Positions 23,367-35,938 of a stretch of 64,000 nucleotides of DNA are shown one piece after another. The stretch spans positions 496,001-560,000 of the forward strand of contig NZ_CP055930.1 in the NCBI RefSeq assembly GCF_013927005.1, in the 5' to 3' direction. The notes beneath the pieces were generated by a model that searched no databases, was not told the DNA's origin, and saw only the letters and a program-made list of their open reading frames with translations. The position numbers and the translations under genes are program-made. Position 1 is the stretch's first letter; each line of letters begins with the position of its first letter. The stretch comes from Enterobacter sp. RHBSTW-00175. GTDB taxonomy: Bacteria > Pseudomonadota > Gammaproteobacteria > Enterobacterales > Enterobacteriaceae.

Positions 23367-23711
23367 ATGACAACCCTCAAGGCAGTATCTCTGTCAGCGA
23401 TGGAAATCGGCAGCGCTGATAATAGCTCCGGTGGTAATGACATTGCTTCTCAAATTTCGCGTCTGGCCAAACAGATAACGAAAGCCACCCAGCAGTTAAA
23501 AGAGGTGGCATCGGGTGATGGCACCGCGGAAGAAAAACAAAAGCAGCAGGAGATGCTTGAGTCGCAACTGGCGATGTTACAGGCCCAGATGGAGGCGCTT
23601 CAGCGCCAGCAAGCTGAAGAATCCGCTCCGAAGCAAAGCCCGGTTCAGCAGGCCGTTGAAGAAGGCGTGAATAAACCGTCCGCAGAGCATCAGATTGATA
23701 TCTACATCTGA
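23367..23711 (+). CDS. FlxA-like coiled-coil protein
   Basis: A 114-residue polar protein with no signal peptide. A Ser/Gly/Asn-rich N-terminus ([20 protein letters not shown]) is followed by a long coiled coil of Gln, Glu and Lys heptads (about 30-95). This resembles FlxA, a FliA-dependent flagellar-regulon protein of unknown function. The start is ATG at 23367 with AAGGA eight bases upstream. It occupies the place of yfeN in E. coli and its end overlaps the convergent yfeR by ten bases. Confidence 0.72.
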   Translation: MTTLKAVSLSAMEIGSADNSSGGNDIASQISRLAKQITKATQQLKEVASGDGTAEEKQKQQEMLESQLAMLQAQMEALQRQQAEESAPKQSPVQQAVEEGVNKPSAEHQIDIYI

Positions 23712-24643
23712 TAATCGGTTGGGTTAAACAGTGGGTCGCGTATCCGTGCTGCGGTTAATTGCTGAGCCTGCATACGCACCACTTCCCAGATGGCGAGTGC
23801 CGCACCGGAGATAGAGCGATTTTTACGCCTGACCAGCATCAGTTTTCGGTCGATAGTCGGTGTAAACCGTTTCACTGTCAGATGGCTTCCCTGAGGCAGC
23901 GGCAGCGCAAGTGCGGGTAACACACTAATACCTATCCCCGCCTCAACCATCGGAAACAGCGTGGCAGGATGACCGATTTCCTGCACTATCGTTGCGTTGA
24001 CGCCCTGCTCCGCAAGCGCTGCATCAATCAGCGGTCGACTCCCCGACGCATAGTCCTGAAGCACAAGATCCGCCCCTTCCAGCGCCTGCCATGTTACCTC
24101 CGCCAACGATGCCAGCGGATCGTCGTCCCGGCATAACAGCAAAAACGGCTCCGAAAGCACGACTTCGCTTTCAAGATCGCTCACGGCACCAGGATCGATA
24201 ACGATCCCAAAATCCACCTCCCCCTGGCGAATGCTTTCCAGTACCCACTGCTGTGGGCGGTCATGGAGAACAAAATCAATATCCGGGTAGAGATGATTAC
24301 TTTCGGCAATGCACTGCGGAATAAGATGCGCAGAGATAGTCTGGCTGGCCGCCACTCTTACGGTGCCGGAAAGTTGTTGCCCGAGCCGGCCCACATCCCG
24401 CAGCGTGGTGTTCAGCTCGTCCAGTAACCTTTCCAGCCGGGAAGCCAGTTGTTGACCGGCATCGGTGAGCACCACTTCGCGCGTGGTTCTGTCGAGCAGC
24501 CGCACTCCGGTCTGCATCTCAAGCTCTTTCACGCTATGGCTGACCGCCGACTGGCTCAAACCGATTATTTCTCCTGCCCGGCTAAAGCTACGGGCATGTG
24601 CCACGGTCACAAAGACACGAAGCTGACGTAAGGAATAATTCAT
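23702..24643 (-). CDS. yfeR: LysR-type regulator YfeR
   Basis: A 313-residue LysR family regulator; in related bacteria YfeR controls the adjacent divergent yfeH. The N-terminal helix-turn-helix is [28 protein letters not shown] split over about residues 11-38. The effector-binding domain follows, with the typical [17 protein letters not shown] strand. The intergenic gap to yfeH is 89 bases and AT-rich, suitable for shared control. Confidence 0.88.
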   Translation of the reverse strand: MNYSLRQLRVFVTVAHARSFSRAGEIIGLSQSAVSHSVKELEMQTGVRLLDRTTREVVLTDAGQQLASRLERLLDELNTTLRDVGRLGQQLSGTVRVAASQTISAHLIPQCIAESNHLYPDIDFVLHDRPQQWVLESIRQGEVDFGIVIDPGAVSDLESEVVLSEPFLLLCRDDDPLASLAEVTWQALEGADLVLQDYASGSRPLIDAALAEQGVNATIVQEIGHPATLFPMVEAGIGISVLPALALPLPQGSHLTVKRFTPTIDRKLMLVRRKNRSISGAALAIWEVVRMQAQQLTAARIRDPLFNPTDYQM

Positions 24644-24732
24644 CTTTTTTTTTCATGAATGGATGCAATAAATCAATTTTATTTCTCAAACAGAAAAAAG
24701 CACAATAGCGAAATCTGTTTTCAGGAGTCATT

Positions 24733-25728
24733 ATGAAACTCTTTCGTATCCTTGATCCGTTTACGCTTACCCTTATCGTCACCGTCTTACTGGCCTCTTT
24801 TTTCCCGGCACGCGGCGGCTTCGTCCCTTTCTTTGAAGGTTTAACGACCGCAGCTATCGCCCTGCTGTTCTTTATGCATGGAGCCAAGCTGTCCCGGGAA
24901 GCCATTATCGCCGGCGGTAGCCACTGGCGGCTTCACCTGTGGGTGATGTGCAGCACCTTCATTCTGTTCCCGATCCTTGGCGTGCTGTTTGCCTGGTGGG
25001 CACCTGTGAATGTTGATCCTGCGCTGTATACCGGTTTCCTGTATCTGTGCATTCTGCCCGCGACTGTACAGTCTGCCATTGCGTTTACCTCGCTTGCTGG
25101 CGGCAACGTCGCCGCGGCAGTTTGTTCTGCCTCGGCATCAAGCCTGCTGGGGATTTTTGTCTCCCCGCTGCTGGTCGGTCTGCTGATGAATATGCACGGT
25201 GCGGAAGGTAACCTGGAACAAGTGGGTAAAATCTGCTTGCAACTGCTGCTGCCGTTTGTGCTTGGGCATCTTTCTCGCCCGTGGACTGGCGCGTTTGTGG
25301 CGAAGCACAAGAAATGGATCTCGAAAACCGACCAGACCTCGATTCTGTTGGTGGTCTATTCCGCATTCAGTGAAGCCGTTGTGAACGGCATCTGGCACAA
25401 GGTTGGCGTGGGGTCGTTACTGTTTATCGTTGTTGTCAGCATTGTGCTGCTGGCGATTGTGATTGTCGTCAACACCGTCGTCGCACGCAAATGCGGCTTC
25501 AATAAAGCGGATGAAATCACGATTGTCTTCTGTGGATCGAAAAAGAGTCTGGCGAACGGTATCCCGATGGCCAACATTCTGTTCCCGACATCAGTCATTG
25601 GGATGATGGTGCTGCCGCTGATGATTTTCCATCAGATTCAGCTCATGGTCTGCGCTGTGCTGGCGCATCGCTACAAGCATCAGGCAGAAAAGCAGGCGCA
25701 GGAAGAGACCCGCGCCGCGAAAGCTTAA
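24733..25728 (+). CDS. yfeH: SBF-family membrane transporter YfeH
   Basis: A 331-residue protein of the bile acid:sodium symporter-like family (SBF/Acr3 fold), with about ten membrane helices. Family features include the crossover-helix segments ILPATVQSAIAFTSLAGGNVAAAV and FCGSKKSLANGIPMANILFP. The substrate is unknown. It is divergent from yfeR, its likely regulator, and overlaps the convergent ypeB stop by four bases. Confidence 0.88.
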   Translation: MKLFRILDPFTLTLIVTVLLASFFPARGGFVPFFEGLTTAAIALLFFMHGAKLSREAIIAGGSHWRLHLWVMCSTFILFPILGVLFAWWAPVNVDPALYTGFLYLCILPATVQSAIAFTSLAGGNVAAAVCSASASSLLGIFVSPLLVGLLMNMHGAEGNLEQVGKICLQLLLPFVLGHLSRPWTGAFVAKHKKWISKTDQTSILLVVYSAFSEAVVNGIWHKVGVGSLLFIVVVSIVLLAIVIVVNTVVARKCGFNKADEITIVFCGSKKSLANGIPMANILFPTSVIGMMVLPLMIFHQIQLMVCAVLAHRYKHQAEKQAQEETRAAKA

Positions 25729-25940
25729 GGGCGTTTCAGGGGCTGAACCAATTGCGTCAGCCCCTCGGTTTTGATCAGTAATGTGATGGACATCAGCTCA
25801 CCCAGCCGCCCTGCCGGGAATTGGTCCTTACGGGCAAACCACAGCAGATACTCCTCCGGCAAATCAATCAGCCTGCGGCCTTTATACTTGCCGAACGGCA
25901 TCTCGGTGTTGGCGATCTCAATAAGCTGTTCTTTTTCCAC
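25725..25940 (-). CDS. ypeB: DUF3820 protein YpeB
   Basis: A 71-residue cytoplasmic protein of the DUF3820 family with the motif MPFGKYKGRRLIDLPEEYLLWF. The same motif also occurs at the ends of some exonuclease-like proteins. Function is unknown. It begins one base after the ligA stop and is probably translated from the ligA transcript. Confidence 0.85.
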   Translation of the reverse strand: MEKEQLIEIANTEMPFGKYKGRRLIDLPEEYLLWFARKDQFPAGRLGELMSITLLIKTEGLTQLVQPLKRP

Positions 25941-25941
25941 A

Positions 25942-27966
<2,025 letters not shown>

Positions 27967-27974
27967 TCAATGAG

Positions 27975-27999
27975 AAAAAACCCCCGACATGCGGGGGTT
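27975..27999 (-). terminator. Terminator of zipA
   Basis: On the minus strand the stem CCCCCGC-ATG-TCGGGGG is followed by six Ts, between the zipA stop and the ligA start. Confidence 0.8.
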
Positions 28000-28026
28000 G
28001 AGGAGGAGTTGAAGTTAACGCAGAAA

Positions 28027-29001
28027 TTACGCGTTGGCTTCCTTAACTTCGCGGATGCGGTCCTGATACTCGCGCAGTTTCTGCGGCGTCATCATGCGAC
28101 GCTGGTCGTCAAGCACCACACCTCCCACTTCGTCGGCAATGTGCTGAGCAGACTGGAGCATCAGCTTAAAGTTTTGCAGTTCGTCACCGTAAGCCGGCAC
28201 CTGCATAAAGATAGTTACACCCGGCGTCACGAAATCACCGGTCATTTCCGGGTCAAACGTGCCAGGGCTCACCATGTTAGCCAGGCTGAACAGCGCAGGG
28301 CCGCTACCGTCCGGGCTCAGGTGGCGATGGAAAATATTCATATCGCCAAATTTGAAGCCAGCCTGTTGAATGCTGTTAAGCAGCACATCACCATTCAGGT
28401 GACTGCCATGATGCGCGGCCACGTTCATGATGATAACGGCTTCTTTACGCTGCGGTTTTTCAACCACAGGGGCTTCTTCAACAACAGGTTCAGGCTCAAC
28501 GTGTGGCGCTGGCGCGGGTTGCGGCGCAGGTTGCACATGAACAGACTGCTGCTGCGGTTGATGTACCGGCTGCTGAGGCTGTTGCACGGATTGCTGTTGA
28601 ACTGGCTGCGGTGCTGCAGGCTGCTGATGGACAGGCTGTTGCGGCGGCTGACGTACCGGCTCTTCTACAGGCTGCGGCGCGTGCTGGCGCGGCTGTGCAG
28701 AAGCATACGGCGGTTGATACTGGTGCTGCGCGGCGCGAGGTGCTTCATGCTCCCCATGGCCTGCGCCGGGCGCAGTAGTATTGACCCGATGAACGCGAAC
28801 TTCACCCACGCCGTCGTCTTCGCTATCGTCGATGTCGTCTTCACCGCCATCTTCGTCACGACTGGACTTCATGCGCTTCAGTGGGCGATCGCGAAACATA
28901 GAAGAACGTTCTTTACGGCTGGTCCAGAAACCATGTACCAGTAAAGCGATTATGGCGATCGCGCCAACAATGATTAATATCAGACGCAAATCCTGCATCA
29001 T
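28027..29001 (-). CDS. zipA: Cell-division protein ZipA
   Basis: ZipA tethers FtsZ to the inner membrane at the division site. The 324 residues start [20 protein letters not shown] (single N-terminal membrane span) and continue with a basic/acidic linker. A long Pro/Gln-rich unstructured region spans about residues 85-180. The C-terminal FtsZ-binding domain ([14 protein letters not shown] to the end) is highly conserved. The start at 29001 is chosen over an in-frame upstream codon because it reproduces the E. coli N-terminus. Confidence 0.95.
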   Translation of the reverse strand: MMQDLRLILIIVGAIAIIALLVHGFWTSRKERSSMFRDRPLKRMKSSRDEDGGEDDIDDSEDDGVGEVRVHRVNTTAPGAGHGEHEAPRAAQHQYQPPYASAQPRQHAPQPVEEPVRQPPQQPVHQQPAAPQPVQQQSVQQPQQPVHQPQQQSVHVQPAPQPAPAPHVEPEPVVEEAPVVEKPQRKEAVIIMNVAAHHGSHLNGDVLLNSIQQAGFKFGDMNIFHRHLSPDGSGPALFSLANMVSPGTFDPEMTGDFVTPGVTIFMQVPAYGDELQNFKLMLQSAQHIADEVGGVVLDDQRRMMTPQKLREYQDRIREVKEANA

Positions 29002-29231
29002 TATATTCTCTGTTGTTCTAACACCTTGCCACCACGGCAAACATTTACTCACTAAGAGTATTTGCCGTTGACGTCAAGTGCAAGTGCGTGCAGAGCATTC
29101 ACAGCATAAAGATGAGATAAATTGTGCTTTTTGCTGTTTTTTCGAACATTTCCGAACTGGTCATTGGTCCGTAACTGGATAATATAGTCGTGCAATTCCA
29201 CTGGTTGTGAAAAAAGGAGTACAGCCTGGTC

Positions 29232-29993
29232 ATGGTTTCAACATCAACATCCGCCCCTCGCAGCGGCGTTCACTATTTTTCTCAGGGCTGGAAACTCGTT
29301 TCTCTGCCTGGCATCCGCCGCTTCGTGATTTTGCCTCTGTTAATCAACATCATTTTGATGGGCGGCGCGTTCTGGTGGCTGTTCACCAAGCTGGAAAGCT
29401 GGGTTCCGGCCATCATGGGCCACGTCCCGGACTGGCTACAGTGGTTAAGCTATCTGCTGTGGCCTATTGTCGTTATCTCGGTGCTGCTGGTGTTTGGCTA
29501 CTTCTTCTCGACAATTGCCAACTGGATAGCCGCGCCTTTTAATGGCCTGCTGGCAGAACAATTAGAAGCGCGTCTTACCGGTGCCACACCGCCAGATACC
29601 GGCGTGCTGGGAGTCATGAAAGATATTCCGCGCATCATGAAGCGCGAGTGGCAGAAACTGGCCTGGTATCTGCCGCGCGCGATTGTGCTGCTTATCCTTT
29701 ATTTTGTACCTGGCATCGGCCAGACGGTGGCCCCGGTACTGTGGTTCCTGTTCAGCGCCTGGATGCTGGCAATCCAGTACTGTGATTACCCGTTCGATAA
29801 CCACAAAGTGCCATTTAAAGAGATGCGCACAGCCCTGCGCACCCAGAAAGTTGCGAACATGCAGTTCGGGGCTCTGACCAGCCTGTTTACCATGATCCCG
29901 GTTCTCAACCTGTTCATCATGCCGGTGGCCGTCTGTGGCGCAACGGCGATGTGGGTGGACTGCTATCGCGCTAAACACGCGTTATGGAAGTAA
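29232..29993 (+). CDS. cysZ: Sulfate transporter CysZ
   Basis: CysZ is an inner-membrane sulfate uptake protein feeding the cysteine pathway. The 253 residues match E. coli CysZ in length. Hydrophobic segments near residues 30-50, 70-95, 140-165 and 200-230 are present. The DUF540/EI24-type motif [13 protein letters not shown] is seen. It is divergent from zipA and followed by a terminator before cysK. Confidence 0.93.
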   Translation: MVSTSTSAPRSGVHYFSQGWKLVSLPGIRRFVILPLLINIILMGGAFWWLFTKLESWVPAIMGHVPDWLQWLSYLLWPIVVISVLLVFGYFFSTIANWIAAPFNGLLAEQLEARLTGATPPDTGVLGVMKDIPRIMKREWQKLAWYLPRAIVLLILYFVPGIGQTVAPVLWFLFSAWMLAIQYCDYPFDNHKVPFKEMRTALRTQKVANMQFGALTSLFTMIPVLNLFIMPVAVCGATAMWVDCYRAKHALWK

Positions 29994-30010
29994 TGCAAAA
30001 ATGTGTAAAC

Positions 30011-30034
30011 AAGGGGTGGCTTATGCCACCCCTT
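30011..30034 (+). terminator. Terminator of cysZ
   Basis: AAGGGGTGGC-TTAT-GCCACCCCTT followed by a short T stretch, 17 bases after the cysZ stop. Confidence 0.75.
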
Positions 30035-30156
30035 ATTCCATACTGGATGGCATTATTTCTCATCAGCATATAGATATGCGAATTCCTTACTTCCCCATAC
30101 TTATTCAGCAGGTATGCTGGGTCGGTATCCCAATTTCATACAGTTAAGGACAGGCC

Positions 30157-31128
30157 ATGAGTAAGATTTATGAAGACAACTCGCTGACTATCGGTCATAC
30201 GCCCCTGGTTCGACTGAACCGTATCGGTAATGGACGCATTCTGGCGAAGGTCGAATCCCGTAACCCAAGCTTCAGCGTAAAATGCCGTATCGGTGCAAAC
30301 ATGATTTGGGATGCTGAAAAACGTGGCGTTCTGAAGCCGGGCATTGAACTGGTTGAGCCAACCAGCGGCAACACCGGTATTGCATTGGCCTACGTTGCAG
30401 CCGCGCGCGGCTACAAGCTGACGCTAACCATGCCTGAAACCATGAGTATTGAACGTCGCAAGCTTTTGAAAGCGCTGGGCGCAAACCTGGTTCTGACCGA
30501 AGGCGCTAAAGGTATGAAAGGCGCCATCCAGAAAGCCGAGGAAATTGTCGCAAGCGATCCGGCAAAATACTTGCTGCTTCAGCAGTTTAGTAACCCGGCC
30601 AACCCTGAAATTCACGAAAAAACCACCGGCCCGGAAATCTGGGAAGATACTGACGGCCAGGTTGATGTGTTTATCTCTGGCGTGGGTACCGGCGGTACGC
30701 TGACCGGTGTTAGTCGCTACATTAAAGGCACAAAAGGTAAAAAAGACCTGATTACCGTTGCTGTAGAGCCAACCGACTCCCCTGTTATTGCCCAGGCGCT
30801 GGCGGGTGAAGAGCTCAAACCTGGCCCACACAAAATTCAGGGCATCGGTGCAGGCTTTATTCCAGGTAACCTGGATCTAAAGCTGATCGATAAGGTTGTT
30901 GCCATTACCAACGACGAAGCCATCTCTACCGCCCGTCGTCTGATGGATGAAGAAGGTATTCTGGCTGGTATCTCTTCCGGTGCCGCTGTTGCGGCTGCAC
31001 TCAAACTTCTGGAAGATGAAACCTTTACCAACAAGAATATTGTGGTTATCCTTCCTTCCTCAGGTGAGCGTTACTTAAGCACTGCACTGTTTGCCGATCT
31101 CTTCACTGAGAAAGAGCTGCAACAGTAA
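30157..31128 (+). CDS. cysK: Cysteine synthase A
   Basis: CysK (O-acetylserine sulfhydrylase A) makes cysteine from O-acetylserine and sulfide. The 323-residue product has the PLP lysine Lys42 in [11 protein letters not shown]. The substrate loop is [11 protein letters not shown] (about 67-77), and the phosphate-binding glycine loop is [12 protein letters not shown]. The C-terminal serine is in [10 protein letters not shown]. CysB control is expected from the 163-base upstream region, but no clear site was identified there. Confidence 0.97.
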   Translation: MSKIYEDNSLTIGHTPLVRLNRIGNGRILAKVESRNPSFSVKCRIGANMIWDAEKRGVLKPGIELVEPTSGNTGIALAYVAAARGYKLTLTMPETMSIERRKLLKALGANLVLTEGAKGMKGAIQKAEEIVASDPAKYLLLQQFSNPANPEIHEKTTGPEIWEDTDGQVDVFISGVGTGGTLTGVSRYIKGTKGKKDLITVAVEPTDSPVIAQALAGEELKPGPHKIQGIGAGFIPGNLDLKLIDKVVAITNDEAISTARRLMDEEGILAGISSGAAVAAALKLLEDETFTNKNIVVILPSSGERYLSTALFADLFTEKELQQ

Positions 31129-31150
31129 TGCCAGCATGTTAAAAACGCGT

Positions 31151-31178
31151 AAAAAAGCACCTTTCTGGGTGCTTTTTT
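31151..31178 (+). terminator. Terminator of cysK
   Basis: AAAAAAGCACC-TTTCT-GGGTGCTTTTTT, a canonical intrinsic terminator 22 bases after the cysK stop. Confidence 0.9.
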
Positions 31179-31247
31179 GTGGCCTGCTTCAAACTTTTAC
31201 CCCTCCTGGCATTGATTCACCTCGTTGGGTCTGGTATTTAAACCAGC

Positions 31248-31405
31248 AATTATTTTGATGCGTGAAATTAATCGGTGAACGAAATAGCCTTGCTGAATCG
31301 ATTTTATGATTTGGTTCAAGTCTTGCTTTCACTGCATAATGTTTAATGACGATCGAAACGTCAGCGCTAACAATACAGGCTAAAGTTCAGTCGCCAGGCT
31401 AGACT
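31248..31405 (+). promoter_or_regulatory. Control region of ptsHI-crr
   Basis: The 317-base gap before ptsH carries the E. coli arrangement. TTTTGATGCGTGAAATTAAT near 31253 corresponds to the upstream CRP site. GCTGAATCGATTTT (31292-31305) fits the Cra/FruR consensus. TTGGTT (31311) and CATAAT (31335), 18 bases apart, form promoter P0. TAGACT (31400-31405) is the -10 of the nearer promoter P1. This predicts control by cAMP-CRP and Cra. Confidence 0.65.
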
Positions 31406-31445
31406 TTAGTTCCACAACACTAAACCTATAAGTTGGGGAAATACA

Positions 31446-31703
31446 ATGTTCCAGCAAGAAGTTACCATTACCGCTCCGAACGGTCTGCACACCCGCCCTG
31501 CTGCTCAGTTTGTTAAAGAAGCGAAAGGCTTCACTTCTGAAATCACTGTGACTTCCAACGGCAAAAGCGCTAGCGCAAAAAGCCTGTTCAAACTGCAAAC
31601 TCTGGGCCTGACTCAAGGTACCGTAGTCACCATCTCTGCGGAAGGTGAAGACGAGCAGAAAGCAGTTGAGCATCTGGTAAAACTGATGGCTGAGCTCGAG
31701 TAA
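31446..31703 (+). CDS. ptsH: Phosphocarrier protein HPr
   Basis: HPr passes phosphate from enzyme I to sugar-specific enzymes IIA in the phosphotransferase system. The 85 residues are of E. coli length, with the phosphorylated His15 in [12 protein letters not shown] and Ser46 in [11 protein letters not shown]. The gene uses strongly biased codons, as expected for high expression. SD GGGGAA lies upstream. ptsI follows after 44 bases. Confidence 0.98.
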
Positions 31704-31747
31704 GTTTCCGGGTTCTTTTCAATATCAGTCACAAGTAAGGTAGGGTT

Positions 31748-33475
31748 ATGATTTCAGGCATTTTAGCATCCCCGGGTATCGCTTTCGGCAAAGCACTGCT
31801 GCTGAAAGAAGACGAAATCGTCATTGACCGGAAAAAAATTTCTGCCGACAAGGTTGATCAGGAAGTTGAACGTTTTCTGAGCGGTCGTGCCAAGGCATCT
31901 TCGCAACTGGAAGCGATCAAAACTAAAGCTGGCGAAACTTTCGGTGAAGAAAAAGAAGCCATCTTCGAAGGGCACATCATGTTGCTCGAAGATGAGGAGC
32001 TGGAGCAGGAAATCATAGCCCTGATTAAAGATAAAGGCATGACGGCCGATGCGGCTGCACATGAAGTTATCGAAGGTCAGGCGACTGCCCTGGAAGAACT
32101 GGATGACGAATACCTGAAAGAACGTGCGGCTGACGTACGTGACATCGGTAAGCGCCTGCTGCGCAACATCCTGGGTCTGGCCATCATCGATCTGAGCTCC
32201 ATTCAGGACGAAGTTATCCTGGTTGCCGCTGACCTGACGCCGTCTGAAACCGCACAGCTGAACCTGAAAAAGGTGCTGGGTTTCATCACTGACGCAGGCG
32301 GACGTACCTCCCACACCTCTATCATGGCGCGTTCACTGGAACTGCCAGCCATCGTGGGCACCGGTAGCGTCACTGCGCAGGTGAAAAACGACGACTATCT
32401 GATTCTGGATGCCGTAAACAACCTGGTTTACGTCAACCCAACTAACGAAGAGATCGAGCAACTGCGTGCCGTTCAGGAGCAGGTTGCCACCGAGAAAGCG
32501 GAACTCGCTAAACTGAAAGACCTGCCAGCCATTACGCTGGACGGCCATCAGGTAGAAGTGTGCGCAAACATCGGTACCGTACGTGACGTTGACGGCGCTG
32601 AGCGCAACGGTGCGGAAGGTGTAGGTCTGTATCGTACTGAATTCCTGTTCATGGACCGCGACGCGCTGCCAACTGAAGAAGAGCAGTTTGCTGCGTACAA
32701 AGCTGTTGCTGAAGCCTGTGGCTCTCAGGCAGTTATCGTCCGTACTATGGATATCGGTGGCGACAAAGAACTGCCGTACATGAACTTCCCGAAAGAAGAG
32801 AACCCGTTCCTGGGCTGGCGTGCAGTGCGTATCGCCATGGATCGCAAAGAGATCCTGCGTGACCAGGTTCGCGCTATCCTGCGTGCTTCCGCTTTCGGTA
32901 AACTGCGCATCATGTTCCCGATGATCATCTCTGTTGAAGAAGTGCGTGCACTGAAGAAAGAGATCGAAATCTACAAACAGGAACTGCGTGACGAAGGTAA
33001 AGCCTTTGATGAAACCATCGAAGTTGGCGTGATGGTGGAAACACCTGCTGCGGCGACCATTGCACGTCATTTAGCCAAAGAAGTTGATTTCTTTAGTATC
33101 GGAACCAATGATTTAACGCAGTACACCCTGGCAGTTGACCGTGGTAATGATATGATTTCACATCTCTACCAGCCAATGTCACCGTCCGTACTGACGCTTA
33201 TTAAGCAAGTTATTGATGCTTCTCATGCAGAAGGTAAATGGACTGGCATGTGTGGTGAGCTTGCAGGCGACGAACGTGCTACACTTCTGTTGCTGGGTAT
33301 GGGTCTGGACGAATTCTCTATGAGCGCCATTTCCATCCCACGCATTAAGAAGATTATCCGTAACACGAACTTCGAAGATGCGAAGGTATTAGCAGAGCAA
33401 GCTCTTGCTCAACCGACAACGGACGAGTTAATGACGCTGGTTAACAAGTTCATTGAAGAAAAAACAATCTGCTAA
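31748..33475 (+). CDS. ptsI: Phosphotransferase system enzyme I
   Basis: Enzyme I autophosphorylates from phosphoenolpyruvate and donates to HPr. At 575 residues it has the E. coli length. The active histidine His189 lies in [13 protein letters not shown]. The C-terminal PEP-binding barrel shows [50 protein letters not shown] and the catalytic cysteine in [10 protein letters not shown]. It lies between ptsH and crr. Confidence 0.98.
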   Translation: MISGILASPGIAFGKALLLKEDEIVIDRKKISADKVDQEVERFLSGRAKASSQLEAIKTKAGETFGEEKEAIFEGHIMLLEDEELEQEIIALIKDKGMTADAAAHEVIEGQATALEELDDEYLKERAADVRDIGKRLLRNILGLAIIDLSSIQDEVILVAADLTPSETAQLNLKKVLGFITDAGGRTSHTSIMARSLELPAIVGTGSVTAQVKNDDYLILDAVNNLVYVNPTNEEIEQLRAVQEQVATEKAELAKLKDLPAITLDGHQVEVCANIGTVRDVDGAERNGAEGVGLYRTEFLFMDRDALPTEEEQFAAYKAVAEACGSQAVIVRTMDIGGDKELPYMNFPKEENPFLGWRAVRIAMDRKEILRDQVRAILRASAFGKLRIMFPMIISVEEVRALKKEIEIYKQELRDEGKAFDETIEVGVMVETPAAATIARHLAKEVDFFSIGTNDLTQYTLAVDRGNDMISHLYQPMSPSVLTLIKQVIDASHAEGKWTGMCGELAGDERATLLLLGMGLDEFSMSAISIPRIKKIIRNTNFEDAKVLAEQALAQPTTDELMTLVNKFIEEKTIC

Positions 33476-33515
33476 TCCACGAGATGCGGCCCAATTTACT
33501 GCTTAGGAGAAGATC

Positions 33516-34025
33516 ATGGGTTTGTTCGATAAACTGAAATCTCTGGTTTCTGATGATAAGAAAGACTCCGGAACTATTGAGATTGTTGCTCCGCTCTCCG
33601 GCGAGATCGTCAACATCGAAGACGTGCCGGATGTGGTGTTTGCTGAGAAAATCGTTGGTGATGGCATTGCTATCAAACCAACTGGCAACAAAATGGTTGC
33701 TCCAGTTGACGGCACCATCGGTAAAATTTTTGAAACCAACCATGCGTTCTCTATCGAATCTGATAGCGGTATCGAACTGTTCGTTCACTTCGGTATCGAC
33801 ACCGTTGAACTGAAAGGCGAAGGCTTCAAACGTATCGCGGAAGAAGGCCAGCGCGTTAAAGTTGGCGACCCGGTCATTGAATTCGATCTGCCTCTGCTGG
33901 AAGAGAAAGCCAAGTCTACCCTGACTCCGGTTGTTATCTCCAACATGGACGAAATCAAAGAACTGATCAAACTGTCTGGCAGCGTTACCGTGGGTGAAAC
34001 CCCGGTTATCCGCATCAAGAAGTAA
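33516..34025 (+). CDS. crr: Glucose-specific enzyme IIA (Crr)
   Basis: Crr is the cytoplasmic IIA(Glc) that phosphorylates the glucose transporter PtsG. It also regulates adenylate cyclase and sugar permeases (inducer exclusion). The 169 residues show His75 in TNHAFSIES and the phosphorylated His90 in [14 protein letters not shown]. An amphipathic N-terminus ([13 protein letters not shown]) targets it to membranes. It is the last gene of the operon. Confidence 0.98.
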   Translation: MGLFDKLKSLVSDDKKDSGTIEIVAPLSGEIVNIEDVPDVVFAEKIVGDGIAIKPTGNKMVAPVDGTIGKIFETNHAFSIESDSGIELFVHFGIDTVELKGEGFKRIAEEGQRVKVGDPVIEFDLPLLEEKAKSTLTPVVISNMDEIKELIKLSGSVTVGETPVIRIKK

Positions 34026-34040
34026 TTCTTGCCGCACAGA

Positions 34041-34067
34041 AAAATGGCGCCTTCGGGCGCCATTTTT
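34041..34067. terminator. Terminator shared by crr and pdxK
   Basis: AAAATGGCGCC-TTCG-GGCGCCATTTTT, a UUCG-capped hairpin between convergent genes. Confidence 0.9.
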
Positions 34068-34069
34068 GT

Positions 34070-34906
34070 TTATGCAGGTAAGATAAGCTCGTCGTACCCT
34101 TTCGACTGCGTCCAGGTCATCACGTCCGTGACGCGATCGCCCGCACAGCGAATTGCATCCGCCACCGTTTTGCCTTCGACAATGCCGCTCACCAGTTCAG
34201 AGCAGAACAGATCCCCTGTACCTTTCAAATCGGTCTCTACGCGCGGGTGCGCGCTTACCGTTACGCTCTCTTTGGTCACCAGCACAACATGAATGTTTTC
34301 AGGATCGCCAGCCACCGGGGCGCTGGTGATAGCCACCCATTTCAGGGTCTCTGACAACAGCCCCTGCGCAGCCTCAATGGCGCTTTCAGGTGTCCGGCAC
34401 GGTTTACCGCTTAAGATTTCAAGCTCAAACACGTTTGGTGTGATCCCCTGCGCCAGCGGCAGCAAATGCTGACGATAGGCGTCTGGAATGTCGGGCTTAA
34501 CATAGATACCGCTGTCTGTATCGCCAATCACAGGATCGACCAACACCAGTAAATCAGGATGCTGCACCTTAATGGCGTTGAGCCACTGGGCCAGCAATGC
34601 AATCTGGCTGGCGCTGCCCATATAACCGGTGGTAACCGCTTTTAACTCGCGCAGGATGTCACGCTCTTCCAGCGCTTTAAGATAGCCGCTAAACCACTCG
34701 TCGGGGATCACTCCGCCGTAGAAGGTATCGTAGTGCGGCGTGTTGCTGAACAGGACCGTCGGTATAGCGGTGACGTTTAGCTGATGCGTTCTGATGTTCG
34801 GCACCGCAATGCTGTTACCCACGCTGCCGTACACTACCTGTGACTGCACCGCGACAATATCGGTTTGCTGCGCCCGGGATGTGTCCCGAAATAAAACCAT
34901 CTCCAT
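34070..34906 (-). CDS. pdxK: Pyridoxine/pyridoxal/pyridoxamine kinase PdxK
   Basis: PdxK phosphorylates vitamin B6 vitamers in PLP salvage and can act on hydroxymethylpyrimidine. The 278 residues (E. coli 283) have [43 protein letters not shown] and the anion-hole and catalytic Asp in [16 protein letters not shown]. Its start lies only five bases after the cysM stop, so it may be read from the cysteine operon. The E. coli genes yfeK and yfeS, found between pdxK and cysM there, are missing. Confidence 0.93.
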   Translation of the reverse strand: MEMVLFRDTSRAQQTDIVAVQSQVVYGSVGNSIAVPNIRTHQLNVTAIPTVLFSNTPHYDTFYGGVIPDEWFSGYLKALEERDILRELKAVTTGYMGSASQIALLAQWLNAIKVQHPDLLVLVDPVIGDTDSGIYVKPDIPDAYRQHLLPLAQGITPNVFELEILSGKPCRTPESAIEAAQGLLSETLKWVAITSAPVAGDPENIHVVLVTKESVTVSAHPRVETDLKGTGDLFCSELVSGIVEGKTVADAIRCAGDRVTDVMTWTQSKGYDELILPA

Positions 34907-34911
34907 GATGC

Positions 34912-35823
34912 TTAAATCCCCGCCCCCTGCGAATAACTCTCTTCACCAAAGACACCGGTAGACAGATAACGATCTCCGCGATCGCAAATAATCGCCACCA
35001 CTACTGCGCCCGGATTTGCCTGCGCAACCCGGAACGCGCCCGCTACCGCGCCACCTGAACTGACACCGCAGAAGATACCTTCACGGACAGCCAGCTCGCG
35101 CATGGTATTTTCCGCCTCGCGCTGGTGAATATCCAGTACCTGATCCACAAGCTGCGCGTTAAAAATCCCCGGCATGTATTCAGCAGGCCAGCGGCGAATA
35201 CCGGGAATACTGCTCCCCTCTTCCGGCTGCAGGCCAACAATGGTAACGGGTTTAGCCTGCTCACGCAGAAAACGGGAAACCCCCGTAATGGTGCCCGTAG
35301 TCCCCATGCTCGAGACAAAATGGCTGATGCGCCCGTCGGTTTGCTGCCAGATTTCCGGGCCGGTGGTGGTGTAGTGTGCGTACGGGTTATCCGGGTTATT
35401 GAACTGATCGAGCAGCTTTCCTTCGCCGCGTTCGGCCATCTCCAGCGCTAAGTCACGCGCCCCTTCCATCCCCTGCTCTTTGGTCACCAGGATCAGCTCC
35501 GCGCCATAGGCTCGCATGGCGGCCCGGCGCTCCTGGCTCATGTTGTCCGGCATCAGCAGCTTCATGCGATAGCCTTTCAGCGCGGCGATCATCGCCAGTG
35601 CGATCCCCGTGTTTCCGCTGGTCGCTTCAATCAGCACGTCACCGGGCTTAATCTCGCCGCGTTTTTCCGCCTGGACAATCATCGACAATGCCGCTCTGTC
35701 CTTGACAGAGCCCGCCGGGTTATTGCCTTCGAGTTTGACCCAGATTTCGCTGCCGTTGTCCGGCCCCATGCGCTGAAGTTTGACCAGAGGAGTATTGCCG
35801 ATGGTATGTTCTAATGTACTCAT
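34912..35823 (-). CDS. cysM: Cysteine synthase B
   Basis: CysM makes cysteine from O-acetylserine and sulfide, or S-sulfocysteine from thiosulfate. The 303 residues equal the E. coli length. The PLP lysine is Lys41 in [24 protein letters not shown] and [12 protein letters not shown] bind substrate and phosphate. ATG at 35823 gives [16 protein letters not shown]. An in-frame extension to 36060 runs through the palindromic repeats and the end of cysA and is not protein. It is the last gene of cysPUWAM. Confidence 0.96.
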   Translation of the reverse strand: MSTLEHTIGNTPLVKLQRMGPDNGSEIWVKLEGNNPAGSVKDRAALSMIVQAEKRGEIKPGDVLIEATSGNTGIALAMIAALKGYRMKLLMPDNMSQERRAAMRAYGAELILVTKEQGMEGARDLALEMAERGEGKLLDQFNNPDNPYAHYTTTGPEIWQQTDGRISHFVSSMGTTGTITGVSRFLREQAKPVTIVGLQPEEGSSIPGIRRWPAEYMPGIFNAQLVDQVLDIHQREAENTMRELAVREGIFCGVSSGGAVAGAFRVAQANPGAVVVAIICDRGDRYLSTGVFGEESYSQGAGI

Positions 35824-35842
35824 GCTCGTTGCCCAATAAAAA

Positions 35843-35916
35843 GCCCGGTGGCGCTTTCGCTTACCGGGCCTACAGAGAGCATGATTGTAGGCCGGGTAAG
35901 CGCAGCGCCACCCGGC
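35843..35916. repeat. BIME: two REP elements in inverted order
   Basis: Two roughly 31-base REP units face each other: GCCCGGTGGCGC...TTACCGGGC (35843-35873) and GCCGGGTAAGCG...GCCACCCGGC (35886-35916). Both have the classic imperfect palindromes. They sit inside the operon between cysA and cysM and could stabilise upstream mRNA or lower cysM transcription. Confidence 0.85.
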
Positions 35917-35938
35917 AAAACTACGTGACCTTAACCTA

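Noticed and set aside
28503..28778. Alanine/valine-rich open frame opposite zipA
   Set aside because: It mirrors the Pro/Gln-rich repeat region of ZipA and has no independent support.
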